From Herbaspirillum rhizosphaerae (GTDB lineage: Bacteria > Pseudomonadota > Gammaproteobacteria > Burkholderiales > Burkholderiaceae_D), in NCBI RefSeq assembly GCF_001189965.1, contig NZ_LFLU01000010.1, positions 124,001-188,000 on the forward strand: a stretch of DNA of 64,000 nucleotides, written 5' to 3'. This document shows, piece after piece, positions 54,540-64,000 of this stretch. Below the pieces are notes generated by a model, which had not been told where the DNA came from, searched no databases, and saw only the letters and a program-made list of their open reading frames with translations. How positions within the stretch are numbered: position 1 is the first letter of the stretch; each line of letters starts with the position of its first letter. Made by a program: the position numbers and the translations under genes.

Positions 54540-55496
<957 letters not shown>

Positions 55497-55500
55497 AATG

Positions 55501-55526
55501 AAGCGGACCATGTGTCCGCTTTTTTT
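55501..55526 (+). terminator. Intrinsic terminator of adk
   Basis: AAGCGGAC (55501-55508) pairs with GTCCGCTT (55514-55521), followed by T to 55526. Confidence 0.9.
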
Positions 55527-55753
55527 ACGCCCGTGATCAGGTCGCCGCGGCAACAGCGGCAGCATCAGTAACATCAGCAGAGAGCAGGCGGAAAGCAGCA
55601 AAGGGGTATAGCCCGGCATCACATAAAAGATCCATAAGAAAAAGGGCGACGTAAAGTTTTGCAGTGCGCAGTGTCTGCATCAGGGCCGGTCGACGAGAGC
55701 GGCGGTGCAGAAGGTCGTGATTGTTTACTTTGTCGTGATAACAAGGAGGAGAC

Positions 55754-57886
<2,133 letters not shown>

Positions 57887-57918
57887 CCATCCCCATCCCA
57901 CAAGGGTGATTACAAGAT

Positions 57919-57951
57919 GACCGGCATGGGCATCCCATGCCGGTCTTTATT
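57919..57951 (+). terminator. Hairpin after hppA
   Basis: GACCGGCATGGG (57919-57930) and CCCATGCCGGTC (57934-57945) form a 12-bp stem with a three-base loop, followed by TTTATT. It probably ends the hppA transcript; the dehydrogenase starts 21 bases later. Confidence 0.8.
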
Positions 57952-57966
57952 ATTGGAGAACGAGAC

Positions 57967-58725
57967 ATGCAGATTGCTGGACAAGTGTTTGTAGTAACAG
58001 GCGCGGCATCGGGATTGGGCGCGGCGACCGCGCGCATGCTGGCGGAAAACGGCGGCAAGGTGGTGCTGGCCGATTTGCAGGAGGAGGCCGGTGAGAAGCT
58101 GGCGGCCGAGCTGCAAGGCAAATTTGTGCGCTGCGATGTGACTACGGAAGAAGACGGCCTCAAGGCGATCGAAGCCGCAAAACAACTCGGCAGTCTGCGC
58201 GGCCTGATCAATTGCGCCGGCATCGCGCCGGGCGCCAAGCTGATCGGCAAGGATGGCCCGCACAGCATGGCCTTGTTCCAGAAAACCCTCAATATCAACC
58301 TGGTCGGCACCTTCAACATGGCCCGCCTGGCGGCGGACGCCATGAGCAAGCAAGATCCGCTGGAGCAGGGCGAGCGCGGGGTGATCATCAATACCGCTTC
58401 GGTGGCGGCCTTCGACGGCCAGATCGGGCAGACCGCGTATTCCGCATCCAAGGCGGCGATTGTCGGCATGACGCTGCCGATGGCGCGCGACCTGGCGCGC
58501 AGCGGCATCCGCGTGATGACGATTGCGCCGGGCATCTTCGAGACGCCGATGATGATGTCCATGCCGCAGGAAGTGCTGGATTCGCTAGGCGGCGCGGTGC
58601 CTTTTCCGCCGCGGCTGGGCAAGGCGACCGAATATGCCCACCTGGCCAAGACTATCATTGAAAACCTCATGCTCAATGGCGAAACCATCCGTCTCGACGG
58701 CGCCATCCGCATGCCACCGAAGTAG
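57967..58725 (+). CDS. Short-chain dehydrogenase, 3-hydroxyacyl-CoA dehydrogenase type 2-like
   Basis: A 252-residue SDR. VTGAASGLGAATARML is the cofactor loop, INCAGIAPGAK the NNAG position, NTASVAAFDGQIGQTAYSAS the catalytic Ser and Tyr with Lys after ASK. The sequence resembles HSD17B10-type enzymes, which oxidise 3-hydroxyacyl-CoA (for example hydroxy-methylbutyryl-CoA) with NAD. TTGGAG precedes ATG 57967; a start at 57937 would lie inside the hairpin. Its location between hppA and patatin does not define its pathway. Confidence 0.92.
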   Translation: MQIAGQVFVVTGAASGLGAATARMLAENGGKVVLADLQEEAGEKLAAELQGKFVRCDVTTEEDGLKAIEAAKQLGSLRGLINCAGIAPGAKLIGKDGPHSMALFQKTLNINLVGTFNMARLAADAMSKQDPLEQGERGVIINTASVAAFDGQIGQTAYSASKAAIVGMTLPMARDLARSGIRVMTIAPGIFETPMMMSMPQEVLDSLGGAVPFPPRLGKATEYAHLAKTIIENLMLNGETIRLDGAIRMPPK

Positions 58726-58743
58726 AAAAGTTACGTAACTTTT
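58726..58743. promoter_or_regulatory. 18-bp perfect palindrome after the SDR stop
   Basis: AAAAGTTAC-GTAACTTTT without spacer, directly after the TAG. With zero loop it is a poor terminator and looks more like a protein-binding site, 82 bases upstream of the patatin gene. Confidence 0.55.
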
Positions 58744-58824
58744 ATCTGCGTATTTTTGGCAACACCTCGCACTTTTGCCGGCTAAATTTCGCCTAAAGCG
58801 CGTGCGCCCTGCTAAGCTGTTGGC

Positions 58825-60021
58825 ATGGAGTCAACAGATAAAAAAACGGGATTGATCCTGACTGGCGGAGGAGCACGCGCGGCTTATCAAGTCGGCGTGT
58901 TGAATGCCTTGTCCATGATTTTGATGGAAGCCGGCTGGCCGGCCCATCAGAATCCTTTCCAGATCATTTGCGGCACCTCGGCCGGGGCCATCAATGCGAC
59001 TGCGCTGGCGTGTCGCGCCGACGATTTCGGCGAGGGTGTGCGCGAGCTGATGAGTGTCTGGTCGAACTTTCGCGTCGAACAGGTCTACCGTTCCGATTCG
59101 CTTGGCGTGATCCGCTCCGGCGCGCGCTGGCTGTCGCTGTTTTCTTTCGGCTGGCTGCTGCGCAAATGGCGCGCCAATCCGCCCAATTCCCTGCTGGACA
59201 ACACGCCGCTGGTCACCATGCTGCATCGCTTGCTGGATTTGCCGCGGCTGGACGATGCCCTGGCCAACGGCACCCTCCATGCACTGGCGGTGACGGCCTC
59301 GTCTTACACCGGCGGCCAGCATCTGACCTTTTATCAGTCGATGCAGGAAATCGAGCCCTGGCGGCGCACCCAGCGCGGCGCCATCCGCGACCAGATCGGC
59401 GTCGAGCATTTGCTGGCGTCGTCGGCGATTCCCTTCATCTTCCCGGCGATTCCTATCTATTACGAAGGCCGCCGCGAATATTTCGGCGACGGTTCGATGC
59501 GCCAGATTGCGCCGATCTCGCCGGCGATTCACCTGGGCTCCAGCAAGATCCTGGTGATCGGGGCCGGCCGCATGGGCGAACGTTCCGAAGCGCCGACCGA
59601 GCTGGCGCAATACCCGAGCCTGGCGCAGGTGGCCGGTCACGCCTTGTCCAGCATCTTCCTCGACGGGCTGGCGGCGGACATCGAGCGCACCAACCGCGTC
59701 AATCAGACTTTGTCCATGCTCACTCCCGAGCAGCGCGCCAAGATGCCTTTGCGCCCGATCGAAGTGCTGGTGATTTCGCCGTCCGAACGTATCGACGAGA
59801 TCGCCAGCCGTCATGTCAACAGCCTGCCGCGCCCGGTGCGGGTGATGCTGGGCGGCATCGGCGCCACCGAAGTACGCGGCGCCGCACTGGCGTCCTATCT
59901 CCTGTTCGAGCAGAGCTTCACGCGCGAGCTGATCGCCCTCGGCGAACGCGATACCTACGCCATGCGCGAGCAGGTTCTTGCATTTTTTGAACCAGAACTG
60001 GCATTGGCGCTCCAAGCCTGA
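58825..60021 (+). CDS. Patatin-like phospholipase
   Basis: A 398-residue patatin-fold hydrolase. LTGGGARAAYQVGVLNAL is the oxyanion loop (residues 12-29), the nucleophile is Ser52 in CGTSAGAINA, and the catalytic Asp is in FGDGSMRQ. Here the Asp motif is DGS rather than DGG/DGA. A hydrophobic stretch SLFSFGWLLRKW lies near residue 105. No signal peptide. It probably cleaves membrane phospholipids in the cytoplasm; it stands alone. Confidence 0.92.
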   Translation: MESTDKKTGLILTGGGARAAYQVGVLNALSMILMEAGWPAHQNPFQIICGTSAGAINATALACRADDFGEGVRELMSVWSNFRVEQVYRSDSLGVIRSGARWLSLFSFGWLLRKWRANPPNSLLDNTPLVTMLHRLLDLPRLDDALANGTLHALAVTASSYTGGQHLTFYQSMQEIEPWRRTQRGAIRDQIGVEHLLASSAIPFIFPAIPIYYEGRREYFGDGSMRQIAPISPAIHLGSSKILVIGAGRMGERSEAPTELAQYPSLAQVAGHALSSIFLDGLAADIERTNRVNQTLSMLTPEQRAKMPLRPIEVLVISPSERIDEIASRHVNSLPRPVRVMLGGIGATEVRGAALASYLLFEQSFTRELIALGERDTYAMREQVLAFFEPELALALQA

Positions 60022-60145
60022 GCTCCACGCACCTACCTTGCAGAACGCAGATACGGGTTGCTTGGTTTGAAGCAAAACGTTACTCTACGCAATGGTATTG
60101 CGAAAAATTAATACTTGTGCAACATAAAATAATGCGAGCCTGCTC

Positions 60146-60526
60146 TTGAAGACAACCTTTCTGAAACAGTGGTGTGTATTCCTCGCAGCGCTGTTGTTAT
60201 CGTTTTCTGTATTCGCCAAAGGCCCGTCCGACAGCGGCGTCGGCGACATCGCCGCAGACACGTTACCGCTGGAAGCGCAGCAGACTTTGGCGCTGATCAA
60301 GCAGGGCGGACCGTATCCGTATGCCAAGGACGGCGTCGTGTTTGGCAACTACGAAGGGGTTTTACCCAGGCAGAAGCGCGGGTATTATCACGAATTCACC
60401 GTGAAAACGCCGAAAGCGCGTAATCGCGGCGCGCGCCGGATCATCTCCGGCGGCAATCCGCAAACGTCGGGTGAGTACTATTACACCAAGGATCACTATC
60501 AGACATTCCAGCGCATCAGGGAATGA
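60146..60526 (+). CDS. Secreted guanyl-specific ribonuclease (N1/T1/Sa family)
   Basis: A 126-residue precursor: signal peptide 1-24 (WCVFLAALLLSFSVFA, cleavage before KGPSD), then a mature RNase of about 100 residues. GGPYPYAKDGVVFGNYEGVLP and GYYHEFTVKTP match RNase Sa; Glu83, Arg98 and His117 occupy the catalytic base, arginine and histidine positions. There is an insertion of about three residues between Arg98 and His117. The start is TTG; no in-frame ATG is available. The next gene encodes a barstar-like protein whose frame overlaps the stop, so this is a toxin plus immunity pair. Confidence 0.88.
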   Translation: MKTTFLKQWCVFLAALLLSFSVFAKGPSDSGVGDIAADTLPLEAQQTLALIKQGGPYPYAKDGVVFGNYEGVLPRQKRGYYHEFTVKTPKARNRGARRIISGGNPQTSGEYYYTKDHYQTFQRIRE

Positions 60527-60573
60527 ACAAGCAGATTCTGGTTGCAGCATCCATTGCAAAATCTGAGGGAGAA

Positions 60574-60972
60574 ATGAGTTTATTTAAAACGGTGCCGCCA
60601 AATGTTGTGCAGTCCATCCGCGCTTTTCGCGTCGGCGACTTGCAGGAGGAGGCTGCTCGTCTTGGCCAGCACTTTCTGTACGCCTATTGCGCCGAGGCAA
60701 TGACGAAGCAGCAGGTTCTGGCGATCATTGCCGGCGCTTTTCATTTCCCCCGCCATTTCGGCAAGAACTTCGATGCGCTCGGCGACTGCCTGACCGACCT
60801 GACGCACAAGGCCGGTCCGCAGCCAGGCTTCATCGTTGTCATTGAGCAATTGCCGAATACCCAAAAATTCGACAAGGAAGCCCGCGAAACCTTGCTGGAC
60901 GTGTTTCGCGACGCAGCGGATTTCTGGGCCGACAAGAAAGTTGCTTTCCGCGTTTTTTACTCGTTTCAGTAA
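60574..60972 (+). CDS. Barstar family ribonuclease inhibitor
   Basis: A 132-residue protein from ATG 60574, which has GAGGGAGAA directly upstream. An alternative ATG at 60523 overlaps the RNase stop (ATGA) and would give 149 residues. The barstar signature is FHFPRHFGKNFDALGDCLTDL, where the Asp supplies the residue that plugs the RNase active site. It is longer than barstar of Bacillus (about 90), with an N-terminal extension of about 35 residues. No signal peptide, so it would protect the cytoplasm from the enzyme encoded just before. Confidence 0.88.
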   Translation: MSLFKTVPPNVVQSIRAFRVGDLQEEAARLGQHFLYAYCAEAMTKQQVLAIIAGAFHFPRHFGKNFDALGDCLTDLTHKAGPQPGFIVVIEQLPNTQKFDKEARETLLDVFRDAADFWADKKVAFRVFYSFQ

Positions 60973-61047
60973 CATTTACCCGCCCGTAGTTGCGTTTTTG
61001 CCGATTTTTCGTCAATTTGGCCTCGGGCAGCGGTTACAATGCCGACC

Positions 61048-61668
61048 ATGAGAAGCATTGTTATCCTGATTTCCGGACGCGGCAGCAACATGGAAGCCAT
61101 CGTCCGGGCCGCACAGGCTGAGAATTGGCCTGTTTCCATCGCAGCAGTCATCAGTAACCGGGCCGATTCCGCCGGTCTCGATTTCGCCCGGCAGCATGGT
61201 ATTGCGACTGCGGTCGTCGCCAACAAGGACTATCCCACACGCGAGCTGTTCGACACCGCCTTGCGCGCCGTCATTGAGGGGTTTACGCCCGATCTGGTGG
61301 TGCTGGCCGGTTTCATGCGTATCCTGACAACTCCTTTTGTCGAACACTATGCCGGACGGATGCTGAACATCCATCCGTCGCTGCTGCCATCCTTTCCCGG
61401 GCTGGCAACGCACCGGCAAGCGTTGGCGGTGGGCGTCAAGCTGCACGGCGCAACGGTGCATTTCGTCACGCCCGATCTGGATCACGGCCCCATCGTGATA
61501 CAGGCGGCGGTGCCGGTGCTGAGCACCGACAGCGAAGAAGTGCTGGCCGAGCGCGTGCTGCAGCAGGAACATCTAATTTACCCGCGCGCTGTGCGCTGGT
61601 TCGTCGAAGGCAAGCTACGCCTGGACCACGGTCGTGTTCATATCGATCCGTCCGCCGAGCAAGCCTGA
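61048..61668 (+). CDS. purN: Phosphoribosylglycinamide formyltransferase
   Basis: A 206-residue GAR transformylase, third step of purine synthesis, using 10-formyl-tetrahydrofolate. VILISGRGSNMEAIV is the phosphate-binding start; LAGFMRILTTPF, LNIHPSLLPSFPGL and HFVTPDLDHGPIV hold the catalytic Asn, His and Asp. ATG 61048 gives the usual MxxIVILISGRGSN start; ATG 61039 adds three residues. TACAAT (61035-61040) just ahead could be a -10 for a near-leaderless transcript. Confidence 0.95.
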   Translation: MRSIVILISGRGSNMEAIVRAAQAENWPVSIAAVISNRADSAGLDFARQHGIATAVVANKDYPTRELFDTALRAVIEGFTPDLVVLAGFMRILTTPFVEHYAGRMLNIHPSLLPSFPGLATHRQALAVGVKLHGATVHFVTPDLDHGPIVIQAAVPVLSTDSEEVLAERVLQQEHLIYPRAVRWFVEGKLRLDHGRVHIDPSAEQA

Positions 61669-61689
61669 CATCACTTTGAAGGAAGCAGT

Positions 61690-62946
61690 ATGAGATTGCC
61701 ACCCGCAATCGTTCCCCACACGGAAGAAGTCTTGCGTGAGATTTTGCGTTTTACCGGTCCGGCCGACGTGGCGTTGTCGCGCTATTTTCGCGAGAATCCC
61801 AAGCTGGGCGGCCGTGAACGCGGCGTGATCGCTGAAGCGGTCTACGGCTTGTTGCGCAACAAGTCGGTTTACACCAATTTTGCCGAATCCGGCGTCGGTC
61901 CCATGATGCGCCGCATGGCGCTGCTGGGCTTGACCGATACCGTCAGCATCGAATCGATCGCCGGTTTGTCGCCGGAAGAAGTCGAATGGCTTACGCGCAC
62001 TGCGCAAATCGACCGCAACAAATTGCCGCTGGCGATGCGTTCGAACCTGCCGGCCTGGCTGCTGGAAAAGCTGATCGCACGCGACGGCGAAGCCGCCACC
62101 ATGGAACTGGCCGAAGCCATGAATCAGCCGGCGCCGCTGGATTTGCGCGTCAACGTCATCAAATCCAATCGCGAAGCCGTGGCCGCAGAACTGGCCGCCG
62201 CGCCGATTCTGTGCGAGCCGACGCCGTATTCGCCGCTCGGTTTGCGCGTGATCAAGAAACCGGCTTTGCAAAATCTGCCCTTGTTCAAGGACGGCGCCAT
62301 CGAAGTGCAGGACGAAGGCAGCCAGTTGCTGGCGCAGGTCGTCGGCGCCAAGCGCGGTGAAATGGTTGTCGACTTTTGCGCCGGCGCCGGCGGCAAGACG
62401 CTGGCGCTGGGTGCAGGCATGCGCAATACCGGTCGACTGTATGCTTTCGACGTCTCGGAAAAACGCCTGGCCAAGCTCAAGCCGCGTGTGGCGCGCAGCG
62501 GTTTGTCCAACGTCCATCCGGTCCTGATCGCGCACGAGAACGATGCCAAGGTCAAACGCCTGGCCGGCAAGATCGACCGCGTACTGGTCGACGCGCCATG
62601 CAGCGGCTTGGGCACCTTGCGCCGCAATCCCGACATGAAATGGCGCCAGACCGTAGAAACGATCGCCGAGATGCACGCCAAGCAGGTCAACATCCTGACC
62701 AGCGCCGCGCGGTTGTTGAAAGCCGGCGGCCGCCTGGTCTACGGCACCTGCAGTTTCCTCAATGAAGAAAACGAAGACGTCGTCGCCGAATTCCTGCAAA
62801 ACAATGCCGATTTCACGCTGGTGCCGATGAGCGCCGTGTTGGAAGAGCAAAAGATCGCGCTGGAAATGGGCGATTACCTGAAGCTGCTGCCGAACCTGCA
62901 TCAGACCGACGGTTTCTTCGCCGCCGTACTGGAACGCAAGAAGTAA
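61690..62946 (+). CDS. RsmB/NOP family 16S rRNA-type cytosine-5 methyltransferase
   Basis: A 418-residue methyltransferase with an N-terminal NusB-like helical domain (1-125) and a Rossmann catalytic domain. VVDFCAGAGGKTLALGA binds S-adenosylmethionine; VDAPCSGLGTLRRNPDMKW and YGTCSFLNEENEDV contain the two catalytic Cys of m5C RNA methyltransferases. It is shorter and less standard than RsmB proper, which in many betaproteobacteria is encoded beside fmt, so I do not assign a symbol. It follows purN by 21 bases. Confidence 0.92.
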   Translation: MRLPPAIVPHTEEVLREILRFTGPADVALSRYFRENPKLGGRERGVIAEAVYGLLRNKSVYTNFAESGVGPMMRRMALLGLTDTVSIESIAGLSPEEVEWLTRTAQIDRNKLPLAMRSNLPAWLLEKLIARDGEAATMELAEAMNQPAPLDLRVNVIKSNREAVAAELAAAPILCEPTPYSPLGLRVIKKPALQNLPLFKDGAIEVQDEGSQLLAQVVGAKRGEMVVDFCAGAGGKTLALGAGMRNTGRLYAFDVSEKRLAKLKPRVARSGLSNVHPVLIAHENDAKVKRLAGKIDRVLVDAPCSGLGTLRRNPDMKWRQTVETIAEMHAKQVNILTSAARLLKAGGRLVYGTCSFLNEENEDVVAEFLQNNADFTLVPMSAVLEEQKIALEMGDYLKLLPNLHQTDGFFAAVLERKK

Positions 62947-63530
62947 TGCGGGCAGGGATGCGGCCGACGGGCCGGGCTATCTTGTTGTCGCTGGCGCTGT
63001 TGTCCGCCGGCGGCGCAGCGCAGGCTTTCGACGCCAGTGGAGAGCAGCCGAAGCCGATGGCGGCGCAGGGCAGCTTGCAGGTGGCTTTCACGCCGGGCGA
63101 CGATATCGAAGGATTGATCGCCGAGACGCTCGGCCAGGCGCGCAAGCAGGTTCTGGTTCAGGCGTATATCTTCACGAGCAAGCCGCTGACTGCGGCATTG
63201 ATCGCCGCACGCAAACGTGGCGTCGATGTGCGTGTGCTGGTCGATGCCGGCCAGCTCAACAAGTCGGGACGGGATCGCATTGCCGAGCTGCAGCATGCCG
63301 GCATCCAGGTCCGGCAAGAAACCAGATACAAGAGCGCGCACAATAAAGTCATTGTGATCGACGCCGACAACGCTGAAGCTACGGTGATTACCGGCAGCTA
63401 TAATTTCACCTGGACTGCGCAGAACAAGAACGCAGAAAATATCCTGGTGGCACGCAAGAATCCGCCTCTCGCCGTCAAATATGCCGCCAACTGGATGCGT
63501 CATTTCCAGGATGCAGAGGCTTACCAATAA
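62946..63530 (+). CDS. Exported single-HKD phospholipase D-like endonuclease (Nuc family)
   Basis: A 194-residue protein with a signal peptide (GRAILLSLALLSAGGAAQA, cleavage before FDASG) and one HKD motif (SAHNKVIVIDADNAEATVITGS). Single-HKD proteins such as Nuc dimerise to form the active site and cut DNA in the periplasm. The start overlaps the previous stop by one base (TAATG), so it is translationally coupled to the methyltransferase, an odd pairing. Confidence 0.9.
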   Translation: MRAGMRPTGRAILLSLALLSAGGAAQAFDASGEQPKPMAAQGSLQVAFTPGDDIEGLIAETLGQARKQVLVQAYIFTSKPLTAALIAARKRGVDVRVLVDAGQLNKSGRDRIAELQHAGIQVRQETRYKSAHNKVIVIDADNAEATVITGSYNFTWTAQNKNAENILVARKNPPLAVKYAANWMRHFQDAEAYQ

Positions 63531-63568
63531 GATTGACTACATAGCGCGTCCGCCTCGCTACAAGGATC

Positions 63569-64000
63569 ATGTCGACTTTGTTATCCGATTTCTACGAATA
63601 CCTGTTTGGCGACCTGGCTCCGCTGGAGCTGGTGCGCCAGACCATCGTCATTCTCATGTGCGTGCTGGTGGGACTGGGTTTGTCGCGCTGGCTGCGCAGA
63701 CTGCTCACGGTTTCCGGCAGCGAAGACAGCGCGATGCAGATCGGCGTCAAGAGCTTCGTGCGGGTGTTGTCGCCGCTGCTGATCCTGATCCTGCTGGCGC
63801 TGGCGCGGCTGGTGCTGATGCGCCTGAAATTGCCGGTGACGCTGTGGCAGGTCATGCTGCCGCTGATGATTTCGCAGGTGGCGATGCGCTTCGTGTTTTA
63901 CGTGCTGCGCCGGATTTTCATCAAGGACGCCACCGCAGGCGCTTTCCTCCAACTGTTCGAAAAGGCTTTCGCGGTGCTGGTCTGGATTTGCGTGCTGCTC
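63569..64000 (+). CDS. MscS-type mechanosensitive channel, 3' end beyond the window
   Basis: A frame opens at ATG 63569 (AAGGA upstream) and stays open to the last base, giving 144 residues. It has hydrophobic segments near 23-39, 66-86, 91-110 and from 135 on, with LELVRQTIVILMCVLVGLGL and SRWLRRLL, typical of the N-terminal membrane part of MscS/MscM-family channels. The pore and beta domains would follow beyond the window, so the assignment rests on the N-terminal pattern. Confidence 0.75.
   Translation, partial: MSTLLSDFYEYLFGDLAPLELVRQTIVILMCVLVGLGLSRWLRRLLTVSGSEDSAMQIGVKSFVRVLSPLLILILLALARLVLMRLKLPVTLWQVMLPLMISQVAMRFVFYVLRRIFIKDATAGAFLQLFEKAFAVLVWICVLL

Overview
The window reads as chromosome of a GC-rich betaproteobacterium, most likely Oxalobacteraceae (Herbaspirillum or a close relative). 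The grounds are the strong G/C bias at third codon positions, the lpxK - Trm112-like - kdsB - adk order, a K+-independent H+-pyrophosphatase, a homogentisate operon and many LysR regulators. That placement is inferred from gene content and not from a marker gene. No tRNA, rRNA, insertion sequence, prophage or CRISPR array was seen. Both ends cut a gene: a BrkB/YihY protein at base 1 and an MscS-type channel at base 64000.

Regions. 1-8.9 kb: BrkB, AraC regulator plus EamA exporter, HDOD protein, FUSC transporter, and a LysR gene divergent from a CoA-transferase. 9.3-11.75 kb: an overlapping operon of a CHASE3-like histidine kinase and two response regulators without output domain. 11.8-18 kb: GATase, molbindin, a PAS-PAS-GGDEF-EAL protein with a structured leader, and a solitary peptide-binding protein. 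18-25 kb: phospholipase-D/cardiolipin-synthase lipoprotein with an exported partner, a small Cys-rich orphan behind a 25-bp palindrome, a PepSY-flavodoxin reductase behind a Fur-like box, and a Bcr/CflA exporter. 25-32 kb: an arylformamidase-like hydrolase and LysR gene divergent from an AAHS transporter - hmgA - fahA - maiA operon for homogentisate breakdown. 32-40 kb: a membrane EAL protein with degenerate GGDEF, MaoC/HxlR pair, MarR regulator and MFS carrier, exported esterase, dkgB.

40-49.5 kb is the most unusual part. A YcaC-like hydrolase, a YtcJ-like amidohydrolase with a Cys/His-rich tail, two overlapping XapX proteins, DoxX and YoaK run rightwards. Pirin and azoreductase run leftwards towards them, with a DedA-rhodanese fusion and a LysR gene between. 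The YcaC promoter and the pirin promoter are near copies of one another: a LysR-type box, 14 bp, an identical 17-mer, 15 bp, then CATACT, with the same spacings in opposite orientation 7.9 kb apart. This points to one regulon, probably for electrophile, quinone or aromatic stress, with the internal LysR as the candidate regulator. OsmC and SodB follow.

49.6-64 kb is mostly housekeeping: xseA, exbB/exbD, lpxK, Trm112-like, kdsB, adk, hppA, a short-chain dehydrogenase, patatin, purN, an RsmB-family methyltransferase and a single-HKD nuclease. Embedded in it is a secreted guanyl RNase gene overlapping or abutting a barstar-type inhibitor gene.
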